A DNA stretch of 64,000 nt from Actinomycetales bacterium JB111. GTDB lineage: Bacteria > Actinomycetota > Actinomycetes > Actinomycetales > Actinomycetaceae. The stretch is taken from NCBI GenBank assembly GCA_900163555.1, contig FUHX01000033.1, forward strand, positions 28,424 to 92,423, read 5' to 3'. Position 1 is the stretch's first letter; the number at the start of each line of letters is the position of its first letter. Positions 10,200 to 21,741 of this stretch are shown here, piece after piece. The notes beneath the pieces were generated by a model that saw only the letters and a program-made list of their open reading frames with translations, was not told the origin of the DNA and made no database searches. The position numbers were made by a program, and so were the translations under genes.

Positions 10200-10499
10200 T
10201 CAGTTCTTCAGCAGGTTGACGTCGTCGACCGAGGCGGTGCGACGGGTGCGGAACACGGACACGATGATGGCGAGGCCGACCACGACCTCGGCCGCCGCCA
10301 CGACCATCACGAAGAAGGCGCCGACCTGGCCGGCGAGGTTCCCGTGGATGCGGGAGAACGTGATGAGCGCGAGGTTGGCGGAGTTGAGCATGAGCTCGAC
10401 GCCCATGAGCTGGACGATGGCGTTGCGGCGCACGAGCACCGTGGTCGCGCCGATGGCGAAGAGGATCGCCGCGAGCACGACGTAGTTCATCGGGTTCAC
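10200..10499 (-). CDS. nuoK: NADH-quinone oxidoreductase subunit K
   Basis: Small three-helix membrane subunit of complex I, 99 residues, the normal family length. The helices carry the conserved membrane glutamates ([12 protein letters not shown] and the [11 protein letters not shown] helix), which contribute to the hydrophilic axis of the pump. The start is the GTG at 10499, overlapping the nuoJ stop as GTGA and giving the expected [10 protein letters not shown]-terminus; an ATG three codons in is a possible alternative. Confidence 0.95.
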   Translation of the reverse strand: MNPMNYVVLAAILFAIGATTVLVRRNAIVQLMGVELMLNSANLALITFSRIHGNLAGQVGAFFVMVVAAAEVVVGLAIIVSVFRTRRTASVDDVNLLKN

Positions 10500-11878
10500 T
10501 TCGCGTCCTCCTCGGAGCCGGCGTCGGCCCGGTCGTCCGGGGCCGCGTCGTCGCCCGGGGCGGCGTCGTCGCCCGGGGCCGCGTCGTCCGGGGCGGCGTC
10601 GCCATCCGGGGCGGCCGCGTCACCCGGCGCGACGGCGTCGTCCGCGTCCGCGGTCTCCGCGTCGGCGTCGAGCGTGTCGCCCGGGCCCTCGGGCTTGCGC
10701 TCGGCCCTTTCCTCGGAGGCGGCGGCCGTGGAGCCCGCGTCGGCGAGCGGCAGGCCGGCGTCGTCAGTCTTGGGGACGTCGCCCTCGACGTCGTCGCTCG
10801 CCCCTCCCCCGGCCTCGACGGCGCCCGGGGCCGCGGTCCCGACGTCGCCGGACGGCTGCACGCCGGTGCCACCCTCGACTGCGGCGGCCTCGCGCGCGGC
10901 GAGCCGCGCGCGGTCGCCCGCGGGCGATCCCGGGATGAGCGGGACCGGCGGGGCCTCGCCGGGCATGTCGGGCAGGCCGGACAGGCCGACCGAGCGGGTG
11001 GCGTCGCCGCCGTGCAAGCCGGCGGCCGGTGAGGTCGCGGCGAGCGCGATCGCGGCGACGGTCTCCGGGGAGACCTCGCCGATCGAGCGCTCCTGGCCGC
11101 GCACGCGCAGGACGCGGGGGACCGAGACCTCGACGGGCTCGCCGGTGGCGGACAGTGCGGGCAGGTCGGCCGCGTTCGACCGGGCGTACACGCCCGGGGC
11201 CGGCAGCTGCTCGATGCGGCCGCCGCGCTCGGCGAAGGCCCGCATCTTCTCCTCGGCCACCTGCTCCTGGGTGACCTTCGGGCGCAGGCGCTCGGCGTGC
11301 GTGAGGACCACGGCGCCGAGGGCGGCCGTGATGAGCAGCGCGCCGGTGAGCTCCATCGCGAAGACGTAGTCGCCGAACAGCACGCGGGCCACGCCGACCG
11401 GGTTGGAGTCCGCGTTGGCGGCCTCGAGGCCGGCGACGTCGCGCAGCCCGACGGCCTGCGCCCCCACCCCGATGAGCACGATCGCCAGGCCGAGACCGGC
11501 CACGACCGCGACCCACCGCTGGTTCTTGATCGTCTCGTGCAGCGAGTCCGCCGCGTCCACGCCCACGAGCATGAGGACGAAGAGGAAGAGCATCATGATC
11601 GCGCCCGTGTAGACGACCACCTGCGTGACGCCCATGAAGGGCGCGCCCTGGGCCGTGTACATGAACGCGAGCGCGATCATCACGACCACGAGGCTGACCG
11701 CCGAGTAGGCGGCGCGGCGGGCGAAGATCAGGCCGCACGCGGCGAGCACGGAGACGATCGCGAGCACCCAGAACAGGACGGTCTCCCCCGTCCCGATCGC
11801 GCCGCCGGTCGCCTCGGGCGCGACGGCCGTCGGCAGGGCGCCGAGGGTCACCCCCGGGGCCGCCAGGATCCCGGTCAT
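10496..11878 (-). CDS. nuoJ: NADH-quinone oxidoreductase subunit J with long acidic C-terminal tail
   Basis: Complex I membrane subunit with five helices in residues 33-195, including the pi-bulge helix region [20 protein letters not shown]. The start is the ATG at 11878, overlapping the nuoI stop (ATGA). The protein is 460 residues, while the family core ends near residue 200. The remaining 260 or so residues (encoded at about 10499-11278) form a cytoplasmic, probably disordered tail rich in Ala, Pro, Asp and Glu, ending in imperfect [14 protein letters not shown] repeats. Actinobacterial NuoJ proteins often have some tail; this one is long. The core assignment is secure, but the function of the tail is unknown. 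Confidence 0.93.
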   Translation of the reverse strand: MTGILAAPGVTLGALPTAVAPEATGGAIGTGETVLFWVLAIVSVLAACGLIFARRAAYSAVSLVVVMIALAFMYTAQGAPFMGVTQVVVYTGAIMMLFLFVLMLVGVDAADSLHETIKNQRWVAVVAGLGLAIVLIGVGAQAVGLRDVAGLEAANADSNPVGVARVLFGDYVFAMELTGALLITAALGAVVLTHAERLRPKVTQEQVAEEKMRAFAERGGRIEQLPAPGVYARSNAADLPALSATGEPVEVSVPRVLRVRGQERSIGEVSPETVAAIALAATSPAAGLHGGDATRSVGLSGLPDMPGEAPPVPLIPGSPAGDRARLAAREAAAVEGGTGVQPSGDVGTAAPGAVEAGGGASDDVEGDVPKTDDAGLPLADAGSTAAASEERAERKPEGPGDTLDADAETADADDAVAPGDAAAPDGDAAPDDAAPGDDAAPGDDAAPDDRADAGSEEDAK

Positions 11879-12600
11879 CGAGCCGCTCCCTCGGTCTGCG
11901 CCGCGCGCGAGACGGCCTCGCGCGCGGAGGCGAGGGTCGGGTCGCTCGGCCGGCGCTCGGCCACCCACTCGACCTGCTCGGCGGTGGGGCCGTCGACGTC
12001 GCCGCGGTAGTAGTCGCCGTCGGTGGTGCCCGCGACCATCGGGTGCGGGGCCGCGAGCATGCCGTCCTCCAGGGGCGCCAGGAGGTCGGACTTCTCGTAG
12101 ATCAGTCCCTCCCGGCTGGGGCCGGCGAGCTCGAACTCGTTCGACATCGTCAGCGCGCGCGTGGGGCAGGCCTCGATGCAGTACCCGCAGAAGATGCAGC
12201 GCAGGTAGTTGATCTGGTAGACGCGGCCGTAGCGCTCGCCCGGGGAGTACTGCTCGCCCGGCGAGTTCGTGCCGGCCTCCACGAGGATCGCGTCCGCGGG
12301 GCACGCCCACGCGCACAGCTCGCAGCCGATGCACTTCTCCAGCCCGTCGGCGTACCGGTTGAGCTGGTGGCGGCCGTGGTAGCGCGGCTGGGTGGGCGAC
12401 TTCTTGAACGGGTACTGGTCCGTGCGCGAGGGCCGGAACATCGAGGACATCGACACCCCGAACCCGGCGACGGGCGCGAGGAACGTGCCCACGGGGCCGG
12501 TCTCGTCCGGCGCGAGCCGGAAGTCCTCCTCCCCGTTGCGCACCACGACGTCGTCGGACGTGATGCGGCGCTCGACCTCGGAACCGTGCTTCTCGTCCAT
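11875..12600 (-). CDS. nuoI: NADH-quinone oxidoreductase subunit I
   Basis: Peripheral-arm subunit that carries clusters N6a and N6b and passes electrons from NuoG towards NuoB. Two 4Fe-4S ferredoxin motifs are visible in the 241-residue protein: [12 protein letters not shown] and [12 protein letters not shown]. An N-terminal extension of about 50 residues precedes the conserved [10 protein letters not shown] segment, and the C-terminus has a linker after the second cluster. The start is the ATG at 12600, 1 bp after the nuoH stop (12602-12604). It ends in an ATGA overlap with nuoJ. Confidence 0.95.
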   Translation of the reverse strand: MDEKHGSEVERRITSDDVVVRNGEEDFRLAPDETGPVGTFLAPVAGFGVSMSSMFRPSRTDQYPFKKSPTQPRYHGRHQLNRYADGLEKCIGCELCAWACPADAILVEAGTNSPGEQYSPGERYGRVYQINYLRCIFCGYCIEACPTRALTMSNEFELAGPSREGLIYEKSDLLAPLEDGMLAAPHPMVAGTTDGDYYRGDVDGPTAEQVEWVAERRPSDPTLASAREAVSRAAQTEGAAR

Positions 12601-12601
12601 G

Positions 12602-13957
12602 TCAGGCCTCCTGGTCCGTGTCGGTTGGCGTGCCGCCGGCGCGGGCGCTCGTGGCGACCTGGCTCTCCGCCTGCTGGCGGCGCAGCCGGCGCGGCGAGGG
12701 CGGGAGCTCCTGGCCCGGCAGCGGGGGCACCGGGTAGCCCCCGGAGAACGCGTCGAAGGGTTCGGGCTCGGCCGGTTCCTCCTCCTCGGGGACCTTCTTC
12801 TCGGGGATGAGGAAGGTGACGATGAGGACGACCACGAGGACCGCGACGATGATGACGAGCAGGCGGGTGAGCCCGGTGTCCGAGAACTGGCGGACCCCCT
12901 GGATGATCATCACCGCGACGAGCCAGATGAGCGCCGACGGGATGAGGACCTTCCAGCCGAGGTTCATGAGCTGGTCGTAGCGCACGCGCAGGAGCGTGCC
13001 GCGCAGCCAGATCATGAAGAACATGCAGATCCACACCTTCAGCCAGAAGACGAGGAACCCGACGACCGGGGCCAGCCACCACACGATGTGGTCGGACAGG
13101 CCGCCGGGCAGTCGCCAGCCGCCGAGGAACAGCGTGGTGGCGACGGCCGAGACGTTGAGCATGTTGACGTACTCGGCGAGGTAGAACCACGCGAACTTCA
13201 TCGAGGAGAACTCGACCGAGTGGCCGGCCACGAGCTCGCCCTCGGCCTCCGGGAGGTCGAACGGGAGGCGGTTGACCTCCGCGACCATGGAGACCACGTA
13301 GATGACGAACGCGGGCAGCAGGGACACCGCCCACCACACGTTCGTCTGGGAGTCGACGATCTGTGAGGTCGCCATCGACCCGGAGACGACGAACACCGAG
13401 ACGAGCGCGAGGCCCATCGACAGCTCGTAGGAGATGACCTGCGCGGAGGAGCGGACGGCGCCGAGCAGCGGGTAGGTCGAGTTCGACGACCAGCCGCCGA
13501 GCACGATGCCGTACACGCCGAGCGCCGTGACCGCGAGGATGTAGAGGACCGCCACCGGGGTGTCGGTCAGCTGCATGGGAGTCCACCAGCTGGGGTCGGC
13601 CCCGTTGGTGATGTCCGGCCCCATGGGGATGACGGCGTAGACCATGAACGCGCAGAAGGCCGCGATACCGGGCGCCGCCACGTACAGGATGCGGTCCGCG
13701 CCCTTGAGGTTGATGTCCTCCTTGAGGACCAGCTTCAGCGCGTCCGCGACCGCCTGGAACAGGCCGAGGGGGCCGAGCACGCTCGGGCCCTCGCGGGTCT
13801 GCATCTTGGCCAGGCCCCGGCGCTCGACCCACAGGGCGATGAGCACGGAGGTCAGCAGCATGACGAGGATCAGCGCCGCCTTGATGAGCGAGATCCACCA
13901 GGTGTCGTGGGCGAAGTTCGCGGTCGGCAGCGCGCTGAAGGCGATGGGCGTGATCAC
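12602..13957 (-). CDS. nuoH: NADH-quinone oxidoreductase subunit H
   Basis: Membrane subunit at the joint of the two arms of complex I, forming part of the quinone chamber; 451 residues with eight or nine membrane helices. The quinone-site signatures [19 protein letters not shown] and [17 protein letters not shown] are present. The start is the GTG at 13957, overlapping the nuoG stop (GTGA) and giving [11 protein letters not shown]; the long open frame upstream of it is a nuoG shadow. After the last helix a charged Glu/Pro-rich cytoplasmic tail of about 80 residues extends past the usual family end. Confidence 0.95.
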   Translation of the reverse strand: MITPIAFSALPTANFAHDTWWISLIKAALILVMLLTSVLIALWVERRGLAKMQTREGPSVLGPLGLFQAVADALKLVLKEDINLKGADRILYVAAPGIAAFCAFMVYAVIPMGPDITNGADPSWWTPMQLTDTPVAVLYILAVTALGVYGIVLGGWSSNSTYPLLGAVRSSAQVISYELSMGLALVSVFVVSGSMATSQIVDSQTNVWWAVSLLPAFVIYVVSMVAEVNRLPFDLPEAEGELVAGHSVEFSSMKFAWFYLAEYVNMLNVSAVATTLFLGGWRLPGGLSDHIVWWLAPVVGFLVFWLKVWICMFFMIWLRGTLLRVRYDQLMNLGWKVLIPSALIWLVAVMIIQGVRQFSDTGLTRLLVIIVAVLVVVLIVTFLIPEKKVPEEEEPAEPEPFDAFSGGYPVPPLPGQELPPSPRRLRRQQAESQVATSARAGGTPTDTDQEA

Positions 13958-16557
13958 TTGGCGACCTCCACGGCCGTGAGGGTGACGACGGACCCGGCCC
14001 CGGCGCCCGTCTGCCCGCGCACCGCGGAACCCGCGGAGTGCTCGGGGACCCAGACGACGCCGTCGGGCATGGCCGTGACGACGAGCGGCAGGCCGAGGGA
14101 GCCGGTCGGCCCGGTCAGGCGCACGCGCGTGCCGTCCGCGGCGCCGATCGCGGCCGCCGTGGCGGTCGAGAGGCGCAGGACCGGCTTGTGCGCGGTGCCG
14201 GCGAGGTGGGGCTCGCCGTCCTGGCCGCGGCCGGAGTCGAGCTGGAGCCGCCAGGTCGCGAGCACGGCCGAGCCGGCCGGGGCGGTCGCCGCGGTGCCCG
14301 GGGCCTCGGCCGGGGCGGGCGTCCTGGCCGACCACGGGTCGAACTCCGCGAGCTCGGCGTGCAGCTCGGCGAGGGTGGAAAGGCCGAGGTCGTGCCCCAT
14401 CTCGGCGGCCAGGTCGCGCAGGACCGCGCGGTCGGGCAGCGCGTGGGAGGTGAGGACCTGGCCGAACGGGCGGACCCGGCCCTCCCAGTTGACGAAGGAC
14501 CCGGCCTTCTCGACCGGCGGCGCGACCGGCAGCACGACGTCCGCGAGCTCCGAGATCGCGTTGCGGCGCACCTCGAGCTGGACGACGACGTCCGCCGCGC
14601 CCAACTGGCGCAGGGCCTCGTTCGGGTCCGGCAGGTCGGACAGGTCGATCCCCCCGACGACGACGCCCGTCAGCTCGCGGGTGCCCGCGGCCGCCAGGAT
14701 GGCCCGGTGGTCGCGTCCCGGGGCGGCCGGGAGGGCGTCGACGTGCCAGATCGCGCCGGCGTCGGCGCGGGCGGTCGGGTCCGTTACCGGGCGGGCGCCC
14801 GGCAGGAGACCGGGCAGCGCGCCGGCCTCGAGCGCGCCGCGCTCGCCGGCGCGGCGGGGCACCCACTGCAGGCGGGCGCCGGTGCGCTCCGCGAGGCGGA
14901 CGGCGGCGCTCAGCGTGCCGGGCAGGACGGCGGCGCGCTCGCCGACGAGGACGACCGCGCCCGGCTGGGACAGCTGCTCGACGAGCTCGGCGTCCAGTGC
15001 GTCCAGGGCGGCGGCCTCGCCGCCGGGGACGACCTCGACGAGGTCGGCGCTCAGCTTGGTCGTGCCGCGGCTCGTGAACGGCGCGAGTGTCGTGACGGCG
15101 GTGGTCTTGGCGAGCACTCCCTTGCGCAGGCGGAGGAACAGCGTGCCGCACTCCTCCTCCGGCTCGAGCGCGACGAGCAGGACGCGGCCGGCCGTCTCGA
15201 CGTCGGAGTAGGTGACGCCGAGTCCGGTCGAGGCGACGCCCGCGGCCAGGAACGCCGACTCCTCGTCCGAGCCCGGGCGGGCGCGGAAGTCGATGTCGTT
15301 CGTGCCGAGCACGGTGCGGGCGAACTTCGACCACGCGTAGGAGTCCTCGAGCGTGAGGTGACCGCCGGGCAGGAGGCCGACCCCGCCGTCGGCGGCCGCG
15401 CGGGCGAGCTCCTCGCCCGCGACCGAGAGGGCGTGGGACCAGCTGGTCTCGTGCATGACGCCGGTGGCCTGGTCGCGCACGAGCGGCATGCGCAGCCGGT
15501 CGGGGGCGTCCTGCCAGTGGAACGCGAAGCGGTCCTTGTCGGTGATCCACTCCTCGTTGACCTCCGGGTCGTTGCCCGCGAGGCGGCGGACGACCTTGCC
15601 GCGACGGTTGTCGACCCGGATGGCGGAGCCGGAGGCGTCGTGCTCGGCGACCGACGGCGTGGAGACCAGGTCGAACGGGCGCGAGCGGAAGCGGTACATC
15701 GCCGACGTGAGGGCGCCGACCGGGCAGATCTGGATCGTGTTGCCCGAGAAGTAGGAGCTGAACGGGCGGCCGGAGGTGTCCATCTCCGCCGCGCCGACCG
15801 GCGCGGTGGCGTGGCCGACCGTGGTGCCGGGGGCGCCGTCGGGGCCCGCGTACGGGATCGCGGAGTCGTGGACCTCGGACTCGTGCGAGAAGTCGAGGAC
15901 GTCGGCGTCGAAGGTGCCGATCTGGCTGCCGTTGAGCGCGTGGACGTCGCGGCCGGGGCTGCCGGCGCCGCGGCCCTGCAGCGCGATGAAGGCGTCGCCC
16001 GCGATCTGGCTGGAGAAGCGCGTGCAGCGCTGGCACAGGATGCAGCGGTCGCGGTCGAGCAGGATCTGCGTGGAGACGGCGATCGGCTTGGGGAACGTGC
16101 GCTTGATGTCCACGAACCGCGACTCGGCGCGGCCGTTGCTCATCGCCTGGTTCTGCAGGGGGCACTCGCCGCCCTTGTCGCACACCGGGCAGTCCAGCGG
16201 GTGGTTGACGAGCAGGAACTCCATGATCCCGTGCTGCGCCTTGTCCGCCACCTCGGAGGTGTGCTGGGTGGCGACCTGCATGCCCGGCGTGACCTCCATC
16301 GTGCAGGAGGCCTGGGGCTTCGGCATGGGGCGCACGTTGCCCTCGCGGTCCGGCATCGCCACATCCACGAGGCACTGGCGGCACGCGCCGGCCGGGGCCA
16401 GCAGCGGGTGGTCGCAGAACCGCGGGATCTGGATGCCGGCCTGCTCGGCCGCGCGGATGATGAGCGTGCCCTTGGGCACGGAGACCTCGCGGCCGTCGAT
16501 CGTCGCGGTGACGAGCTCGGGCTTGGTCTCCTTGGCCGTGTCGGCGGTCTGGGTCAC
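13954..16557 (-). CDS. nuoG: NADH-quinone oxidoreductase subunit G
   Basis: Large iron-sulfur subunit of the NADH-dehydrogenase module, 867 residues. The N-terminal 2Fe-2S domain has [15 protein letters not shown]; next come the [13 protein letters not shown] motif and the 4Fe-4S motif [10 protein letters not shown], then a molybdopterin-oxidoreductase-like domain that in complex I is not catalytic. The GTG start at 16557 overlaps the nuoF stop (GTGA). The C-terminal third is more Ala-rich and divergent, as is usual for actinobacterial NuoG. Confidence 0.95.
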   Translation of the reverse strand: MTQTADTAKETKPELVTATIDGREVSVPKGTLIIRAAEQAGIQIPRFCDHPLLAPAGACRQCLVDVAMPDREGNVRPMPKPQASCTMEVTPGMQVATQHTSEVADKAQHGIMEFLLVNHPLDCPVCDKGGECPLQNQAMSNGRAESRFVDIKRTFPKPIAVSTQILLDRDRCILCQRCTRFSSQIAGDAFIALQGRGAGSPGRDVHALNGSQIGTFDADVLDFSHESEVHDSAIPYAGPDGAPGTTVGHATAPVGAAEMDTSGRPFSSYFSGNTIQICPVGALTSAMYRFRSRPFDLVSTPSVAEHDASGSAIRVDNRRGKVVRRLAGNDPEVNEEWITDKDRFAFHWQDAPDRLRMPLVRDQATGVMHETSWSHALSVAGEELARAAADGGVGLLPGGHLTLEDSYAWSKFARTVLGTNDIDFRARPGSDEESAFLAAGVASTGLGVTYSDVETAGRVLLVALEPEEECGTLFLRLRKGVLAKTTAVTTLAPFTSRGTTKLSADLVEVVPGGEAAALDALDAELVEQLSQPGAVVLVGERAAVLPGTLSAAVRLAERTGARLQWVPRRAGERGALEAGALPGLLPGARPVTDPTARADAGAIWHVDALPAAPGRDHRAILAAAGTRELTGVVVGGIDLSDLPDPNEALRQLGAADVVVQLEVRRNAISELADVVLPVAPPVEKAGSFVNWEGRVRPFGQVLTSHALPDRAVLRDLAAEMGHDLGLSTLAELHAELAEFDPWSARTPAPAEAPGTAATAPAGSAVLATWRLQLDSGRGQDGEPHLAGTAHKPVLRLSTATAAAIGAADGTRVRLTGPTGSLGLPLVVTAMPDGVVWVPEHSAGSAVRGQTGAGAGSVVTLTAVEVAK

Positions 16558-17879
16558 AGCGCACCTGCCTTGTCGAAGATCGCGGAGGCCTCGTACGGGA
16601 AGAGCTCGCGTGCCGGCGTCGTGCAGCCGGCCTCGAACTCGTCACGGAAGTGCTGGATGCCGGACTGGATCGGCGTGGCCGAGGCGTCGCCGAGCGCGCA
16701 GAAGGAGCGGCCGGCGATGTTCGCCGAGACCTCGAGCAGGAGGTCGACGTCCGTGGGCAGGCCGCGGCCGTCCTCCAGGCGGTGCATGACCTGCTTCATC
16801 CAGAACGTGCCCTCGCGGCAGGGCGTGCACTTGCCGCAGGACTCGTGCTGGTAGAAGTCCGTCCACCGCGAGATCACGCGGACCACGGAGACCGTCTCGT
16901 CGAAGACCTGCAGGGCGCGGGTCGCGAGCATCGAGCCGGCCTGGCCGACCGACTCGTAGTCGAGCGGGACGTCCAGGTGCTCCTCGGTGAGGATCGGGGT
17001 GGACGAGCCGCCGGGGGTCCAGAACTTCAGCCTGTGGCCCGGGCGGATGCCGCCGGCCATCTCGATGAGCTCGCGCATCGTGATGCCGAACGGCGCCTCG
17101 AACTGGCCCGGGTTCACCACGTGGCCGGAGATCGAGAACATGCCGTGGCCGGTGGAGCGCTCGGTGCCCATCGCCGTGAACCAGTCGTCGCCGTTGGCGA
17201 GGATGCCGGGAACGGAGGCGACGGACTCGACGTTGTTGACGACCGTGGGGCGCGCGTACAGGCCGGCGACCGCCGGGAACGGGGGCTTGAGGCGCGGCTG
17301 GCCGCGCAGGCCCTCGAGCGAGTCGAGCAGCGCGGTCTCCTCGCCGCAGATGTAGGCACCCGCGCCGGCGTGCACCGTGATCTCGAGGTTGAACGCGCCG
17401 TCCGGGCCGACGCCCTGGCCGATGAGCCCGGCCTCGCGGGCCTCGCGCACCGCCTTCAGCAGGCGGCGGTAGACGTGCACGGTCTCGCCGCGCAGGTAGA
17501 CGAACGCGTGCTCGCCGCCGATCGCCCAGCTCGTGATCGCCATGCCCTCCACGAGGGCGTGCGGGTTCGCGAGCAGCAGCGGGATGTCCTTGCACGTGCC
17601 GGGCTCGGACTCGTCCGCGTTGACCACGAGGTAGCGCGGTCCGCCGTCGGGCGGGGGAAGGAAGGACCACTTCAGGCCGGTGGGGAAGCCGGCCCCGCCG
17701 CGGCCGCGAAGGCCGGAGGCCTTCACGGTCTCGACGACGGCGGAGGGCTCCATCGTGAGCGCGCGCTCGAGCCCGCGGTACCCGCCGCGGTCGCGGTAGG
17801 TCTCAAGGGTCCACGAGCGGGGCGCGTCGAAGGCGTCGGTGAGGACGGGGGTCAGCGTCCCGGGATCGGTGAAGGTCAT
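16554..17879 (-). CDS. nuoF: NADH-quinone oxidoreductase subunit F
   Basis: NADH- and FMN-binding subunit where electrons enter complex I; 441 residues. The NADH/FMN signatures [13 protein letters not shown] and [17 protein letters not shown] are present, and the C-terminal 4Fe-4S cluster N3 motif [13 protein letters not shown] is followed by the distal cysteine in [12 protein letters not shown]. The start is the ATG at 17879, which overlaps the nuoE stop (ATGA). A few more upstream codons are open but belong to the nuoE frame shadow. Confidence 0.96.
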   Translation of the reverse strand: MTFTDPGTLTPVLTDAFDAPRSWTLETYRDRGGYRGLERALTMEPSAVVETVKASGLRGRGGAGFPTGLKWSFLPPPDGGPRYLVVNADESEPGTCKDIPLLLANPHALVEGMAITSWAIGGEHAFVYLRGETVHVYRRLLKAVREAREAGLIGQGVGPDGAFNLEITVHAGAGAYICGEETALLDSLEGLRGQPRLKPPFPAVAGLYARPTVVNNVESVASVPGILANGDDWFTAMGTERSTGHGMFSISGHVVNPGQFEAPFGITMRELIEMAGGIRPGHRLKFWTPGGSSTPILTEEHLDVPLDYESVGQAGSMLATRALQVFDETVSVVRVISRWTDFYQHESCGKCTPCREGTFWMKQVMHRLEDGRGLPTDVDLLLEVSANIAGRSFCALGDASATPIQSGIQHFRDEFEAGCTTPARELFPYEASAIFDKAGAL

Positions 17880-18595
17880 TTCTCCTCCTCGCTCGGGGCG
17901 GCGTCGTCGGGCCGGGTTGCCGCGTCCTCCGTGCGCACGGGCGCGGTCCACCCGTTCTCGCGGGCGATGCGCAGGCCGAGCAGCGTCGCCTCGCCGGCGC
18001 CCACGCCCTCGTCGGCCCGGCCGTCCTCGAACCCGGCCAGCACCCGGGAGATCTCCTTGAAGGTGCCGACCGTGTCCGCTCCGCGGGTGGGACTCACGGT
18101 CTCACCCGCACGGATCGCGTCCACGAGCTGAATCGCGCTCGAGGGCGTCTGGTTGTCGAAGAACTCCCAGTTGACCATGATGACCGGCGCGTAGTCGCAG
18201 GCCGCGTTGCACTCGAGTCGCTCGAGCGTGATCGAGCCGTCCTCGGTGGTCTCGTCGTGGCCGACGCCGAGGTGGTCGCTCACCGCCTCGTAGATCTCGT
18301 CGCCGCCGAGCACGGCGCACAGGGCGTTCGTGCAGACGCCGACGTTGTACTCGCCGTTGGGGTGGCGGCGGTACTGGCTGTAGAAGGTCGCCACGGCGGA
18401 GACCTCGGCGCGGGTGATGTCCAGCGCCTCGGCGCACAGCGCGACCCCGCGGGCGGAGACGTAGCCGTCGACCGACTGGACGAGGTGCAGCATCGGCAGC
18501 AGGGCCGACCGCGCCTGCGGGTACCGGGACTTGATGTCCTCGATGTCGGCGCGCAGGTTCGCCTCGACGTCGGGCGCGTAGATCTGCTCGGTCAT
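17876..18595 (-). CDS. nuoE: NADH-quinone oxidoreductase subunit E
   Basis: 2Fe-2S thioredoxin-like subunit of the NADH module, 239 residues. The four cluster ligands are in [11 protein letters not shown] (C-x4-C) and [12 protein letters not shown] (C-x3-C), spaced as in the family. The start ATG at 18595 overlaps the nuoD stop (ATGA). After the conserved domain (to about residue 160) a low-complexity tail rich in Asp, Glu and Ala runs to the end. Confidence 0.95.
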   Translation of the reverse strand: MTEQIYAPDVEANLRADIEDIKSRYPQARSALLPMLHLVQSVDGYVSARGVALCAEALDITRAEVSAVATFYSQYRRHPNGEYNVGVCTNALCAVLGGDEIYEAVSDHLGVGHDETTEDGSITLERLECNAACDYAPVIMVNWEFFDNQTPSSAIQLVDAIRAGETVSPTRGADTVGTFKEISRVLAGFEDGRADEGVGAGEATLLGLRIARENGWTAPVRTEDAATRPDDAAPSEEEK

Positions 18596-19935
18596 CGGTC
18601 CACACCTCCGAGGACGGGGTCGATGGAGGCGAGGATGACCACGATGTCGGCCAGCTGGCTTCCCTCGCCCATCAGTGACATCGACTGCAGGTTCGAGAAC
18701 GAGGGGTCCCTGAAGTGGGCCCGGTAGGGGCGCGTGCCGCCGTCGGAGACGACGTGGACGCCCATGATCCCCTTCGCGTGCTCGATCGCCTGGTGGACCT
18801 GGCCGGGCGGGACCCGGAAGCCCTCGGTGACGAGCTTGAAGTGGTGGATGAGCGACTCCATCGACTCGCCCATGATGTGCCGGATGTGGTCCAGCGAGTT
18901 GCCCTGGCCGTCCGAGCCGATCGAGAGCTGCGCGGGCCAGGCGATCTTCTTGTCCTCCACCATGACCGGCGAGCCGTCCGACTTCTCGAGGCGGTCGAGG
19001 ACCTGCAGGACGATCCGCATGGACTCGAACATCTCGTCGAAGCGGACCGCGACGCGCGTGTAGGCGTCGGACTTCTCCCGCACGGGCACGTTGAACTCGT
19101 AGGTCTCGTAGCCGCAGTACGGCTGGGACTTGCGCAGGTCCAGCGGCAGGCCGGCGGCGCGCACGCACGGTCCGGTCAGGCCGAGGGCCATCGCGCCGGA
19201 CAGGGAGATCACGCCGACGCCGACGTGCCGCATCTTGTACAGCGGGTTCTCCATCGTCAGCTTCATCATCTCGACGACGGAGAGCCGGACGTCCGGCAGC
19301 CGGTCCCGGACGAACTGGACCGTGCCCTCGGGCAGGTCCTGGGCCACGCCGCCGGGACGGATGTACGCGTGGTTCATCCGCAGGCCGGAGACGCGCTCGA
19401 AGATGTCGAGGATGTTCTCGCGGCCGCGGAACGCGATCGTCATGAGCGTGGTGGCGCCGAGCTCGTTGCCGGCGGTGCCGATGGCGATGAGGTGGGAGCT
19501 GATCCGGTTGAGCTCCATCATGAGCACGCGGATCTGGCTGGCCCGCTCCGGGATCTGGTCCGTGATGCCGAGCGCCTTCTCCACCGCCAGGCAGTACGCG
19601 ACCTCCTGGAACAGGGGGGCCACGTAGTCCATGCGGGTGCAGAACGTGACGCCCTGGGTCCAGGTGCGGAACTCCATGTTCTTCTCGATGCCCGTGTGCA
19701 GGTAGCCGAGGCCGACCCGCACCTCGTGCACGGTCTCGCCGTCGAGCTCGAGGACGAGCCGGAGCACGCCGTGCGTGGACGGGTGCACGGGACCCATGTT
19801 GACGACGATGCGCTCGGTGCCGAGGCGCTCGGCCTCGGAGGCGATGTCGTCCCAGTCGCCGCCGTCGGCGATGAAGTCCGGCTCCTCGTCCCCGGGTGCG
19901 GGGCGGGCGGCGACGGGAATGCTCGTGGCGGCCAT
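18592..19935 (-). CDS. nuoD: NADH-quinone oxidoreductase subunit D
   Basis: 49-kDa subunit of the quinone-reduction module, related to NiFe-hydrogenase large subunits; 447 residues. The quinone-pocket signature [20 protein letters not shown] is near residues 48-67, followed by [13 protein letters not shown], and the protein ends with the family terminus [10 protein letters not shown]. The start is the ATG at 19935; its first A is the last base of the nuoC TGA stop (TGATG), a 1-bp overlap. The N-terminal 30 residues are acidic and not conserved. Confidence 0.96.
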   Translation of the reverse strand: MAATSIPVAARPAPGDEEPDFIADGGDWDDIASEAERLGTERIVVNMGPVHPSTHGVLRLVLELDGETVHEVRVGLGYLHTGIEKNMEFRTWTQGVTFCTRMDYVAPLFQEVAYCLAVEKALGITDQIPERASQIRVLMMELNRISSHLIAIGTAGNELGATTLMTIAFRGRENILDIFERVSGLRMNHAYIRPGGVAQDLPEGTVQFVRDRLPDVRLSVVEMMKLTMENPLYKMRHVGVGVISLSGAMALGLTGPCVRAAGLPLDLRKSQPYCGYETYEFNVPVREKSDAYTRVAVRFDEMFESMRIVLQVLDRLEKSDGSPVMVEDKKIAWPAQLSIGSDGQGNSLDHIRHIMGESMESLIHHFKLVTEGFRVPPGQVHQAIEHAKGIMGVHVVSDGGTRPYRAHFRDPSFSNLQSMSLMGEGSQLADIVVILASIDPVLGGVDR

Positions 19936-20645
19936 CAGCTGTACGACCTCCGGGTGTCGGGCGGCGGCACGGTGGCGCCCTTGTACTCCACCGGGATGCC
20001 GCCGAGGGGGTAGTCCTTGCGCTGCGGGTGGCCGACCCAGTCGTCCGGCATGAGGATGCGGGCGAGCGTGGGGTGGCCGTCGAAGACGATGCCGAACAGG
20101 TCGAACGTCTCGCGCTCGTGCCAGTCGTTGCCGGGGTAGATCGTGGTGACCGACGGGATGTGCGGGTGGCTGTCCGGGCAGGTCACCTCCAGCATGAGCT
20201 GGCGGTTGTGGGTGACCGAGAGCAGGTGGTAGCTCGCGTGCAGCTCGCGCCCGGTGTGCTCCGGGTAGTGGACGCCGGAGACGCCGAGGCAGAGCTCGAA
20301 GCGCAGGTCCTGGTCGTCCCGCAGCGCCTTGCACGCGGCCACGAGGTGGGCCGGCGAGAGGTGGAGGGTGAGCTCCCCGTGGGAGACGACGACCTTCTCG
20401 ATCGCGCGGTCCGGGTCGATGCCCTGCTCGGCGAGCACCTCACGCAGGACGTCGACGACCTCGTCGAACCAGCCGCCGTAGGGCCGCTGGGCGTCCTCGG
20501 GCTCGACGACCGCGACCTGGAGCCCGCCGAAGCCGGAGGTGTCGCCGGAGCCGTGGACGCCGAACTGGCCGCTGCGCACGGCGACGACGTCGAGCTGACG
20601 ACGCTCCTCACCGCCCGCGACCTCGCGTCCCTGATCCTCACTCAC
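19935..20645 (-). CDS. nuoC: NADH-quinone oxidoreductase subunit C
   Basis: 30-kDa subunit of the connecting module, 236 residues. The family signature is in the segment [16 protein letters not shown], followed by [20 protein letters not shown] chose the GTG at 20645 because it overlaps the nuoB stop as GTGA, the usual arrangement in this operon, and gives [12 protein letters not shown]. Upstream open frame to 21113 is a nuoB shadow. NuoC and NuoD are separate genes here, not fused as in E. coli. Confidence 0.95.
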   Translation of the reverse strand: MSEDQGREVAGGEERRQLDVVAVRSGQFGVHGSGDTSGFGGLQVAVVEPEDAQRPYGGWFDEVVDVLREVLAEQGIDPDRAIEKVVVSHGELTLHLSPAHLVAACKALRDDQDLRFELCLGVSGVHYPEHTGRELHASYHLLSVTHNRQLMLEVTCPDSHPHIPSVTTIYPGNDWHERETFDLFGIVFDGHPTLARILMPDDWVGHPQRKDYPLGGIPVEYKGATVPPPDTRRSYS

Positions 20646-21196
20646 CGCAGCAGACCCTTCATCTCGTGGGTGGGCGTGGCGCCGAGGGCCGCCTGCTCGG
20701 CGGCGCGCGCGGCCTCGACCCGGTTGACGCCGAGCGGCGCGGACTTGATCTGCTTGCGCAGCTCGAGGATCGCGTTGATGAGCATCTCCGGCCGCGGCGG
20801 GCAGCCGGGCAGGTAGATGTCGACCGGGACCACGTGGTCGCAGCCCTGGACGATCGCGTAGTTGTTGAACATGCCGCCCGACGACGCGCAGACGCCCATC
20901 GAGATGACCCACTTCGGGTCGGACATCTGGTCGTAGATGTTGCGGACGACCGGCGCCATCTTGTGGCTGAGCCGGCCCGAGACGATCATCAGGTCCGCGT
21001 GGCGGGGAGAGGCGCGGAAGACCTCCATGCCCCAGCGCGAGATGTCGAAGCGCGGGGTGCCGGCGGCCATCATCTCGATGGCGCAGCACGCGAGTCCCAT
21101 CGTCACCGGCCACTGCGAGTTGCCCCGCGCGAATCCGGCGACGGCCTCGATCGACGACAGGCCGAAGCCTGCGGGGAGCTTCTCCTCGATGCCCAT
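20642..21196 (-). CDS. nuoB: NADH-quinone oxidoreductase subunit B
   Basis: Carries the terminal cluster N2 that reduces the quinone; 184 residues. Cluster ligands are visible in [11 protein letters not shown] (adjacent cysteines), in the cysteine of [11 protein letters not shown], and in the cysteine of [10 protein letters not shown]. The start ATG at 21196 has an AAGGA ribosome-binding site about 8 nt upstream. It is separated from nuoA by 61 bp, one of the few non-overlapping junctions in the operon. The last 20 residues are Ala-rich. Confidence 0.96.
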   Translation of the reverse strand: MGIEEKLPAGFGLSSIEAVAGFARGNSQWPVTMGLACCAIEMMAAGTPRFDISRWGMEVFRASPRHADLMIVSGRLSHKMAPVVRNIYDQMSDPKWVISMGVCASSGGMFNNYAIVQGCDHVVPVDIYLPGCPPRPEMLINAILELRKQIKSAPLGVNRVEAARAAEQAALGATPTHEMKGLLR

Positions 21197-21257
21197 GGGG
21201 TGGTCCTTTCTGCTCAGCGGCGGGGGCGGGGGTGGTGGCGCGACTGCTTGCGTGCGC

Positions 21258-21620
21258 TCAGTCCCACTCCAGCCCGCCTCGACGCCACTCGTAGACGTAC
21301 GGGACGGTGATCAGGGCGATGAAGAGAAGCATGGAGACCAGGCCGAAGACGGCCAGCTCGCTGAACGTGACCGCCCACGGGTAGAGGAAGACGACCTCGA
21401 TGTCGAAGATGATGAACGTCATCGCGATGAGGTAGTACTTCACCGGGAAACGGCCGGCCTGGGGCGCGCGCGGCGTGGGGTCGACGCCGCACTCGTAGTT
21501 GGCGACCTTCACCCGGTTGTAGTTCTTCGGGCCGATCGCGGCGCTCGCGGCGAGACCGCCGAGTGCCATCAGCACGGCCACCGCGACCATGATGAGTAGC
21601 GGTACGTAAGGGTTCGACAT
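21258..21620 (-). CDS. nuoA: NADH-quinone oxidoreductase subunit A
   Basis: Three-helix membrane subunit near the quinone chamber and first gene of the nuo operon; 120 residues. The loop [12 protein letters not shown] carries the conserved cysteine, and the second helix has the family pattern [19 protein letters not shown] chose the ATG at 21620 because a GGAGG ribosome-binding site lies just upstream (about 21624-21628); an ATG five codons earlier (21635) would swallow that site. Confidence 0.95.
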   Translation of the reverse strand: MSNPYVPLLIMVAVAVLMALGGLAASAAIGPKNYNRVKVANYECGVDPTPRAPQAGRFPVKYYLIAMTFIIFDIEVVFLYPWAVTFSELAVFGLVSMLLFIALITVPYVYEWRRGGLEWD

Positions 21621-21741
21621 CGATCCTCCTGGCATCCTCGGACCGACTGCCTCATCGACGCGCTCGCGGCCCTAGTGCGAGCGTCGGTCCAGGCACCACC
21701 CTAAACCGTTCTGACGAGTGGTCGTGACTTTTCTCAAACCC

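Noticed and set aside
6796..10485. Plus-strand open frame of 1229 codons opposite nuoL/nuoM
   Set aside because: It is antisense to two secure complex I genes and its translation is a repetitive Arg/Gly/Asp/Glu/His-rich sequence typical of high-GC shadow frames.
12602..16645. A 1347-codon minus-strand frame starting above nuoH
   Set aside because: Only the part from 13957 down is NuoH; the rest is nuoG read in another frame with no conserved content.
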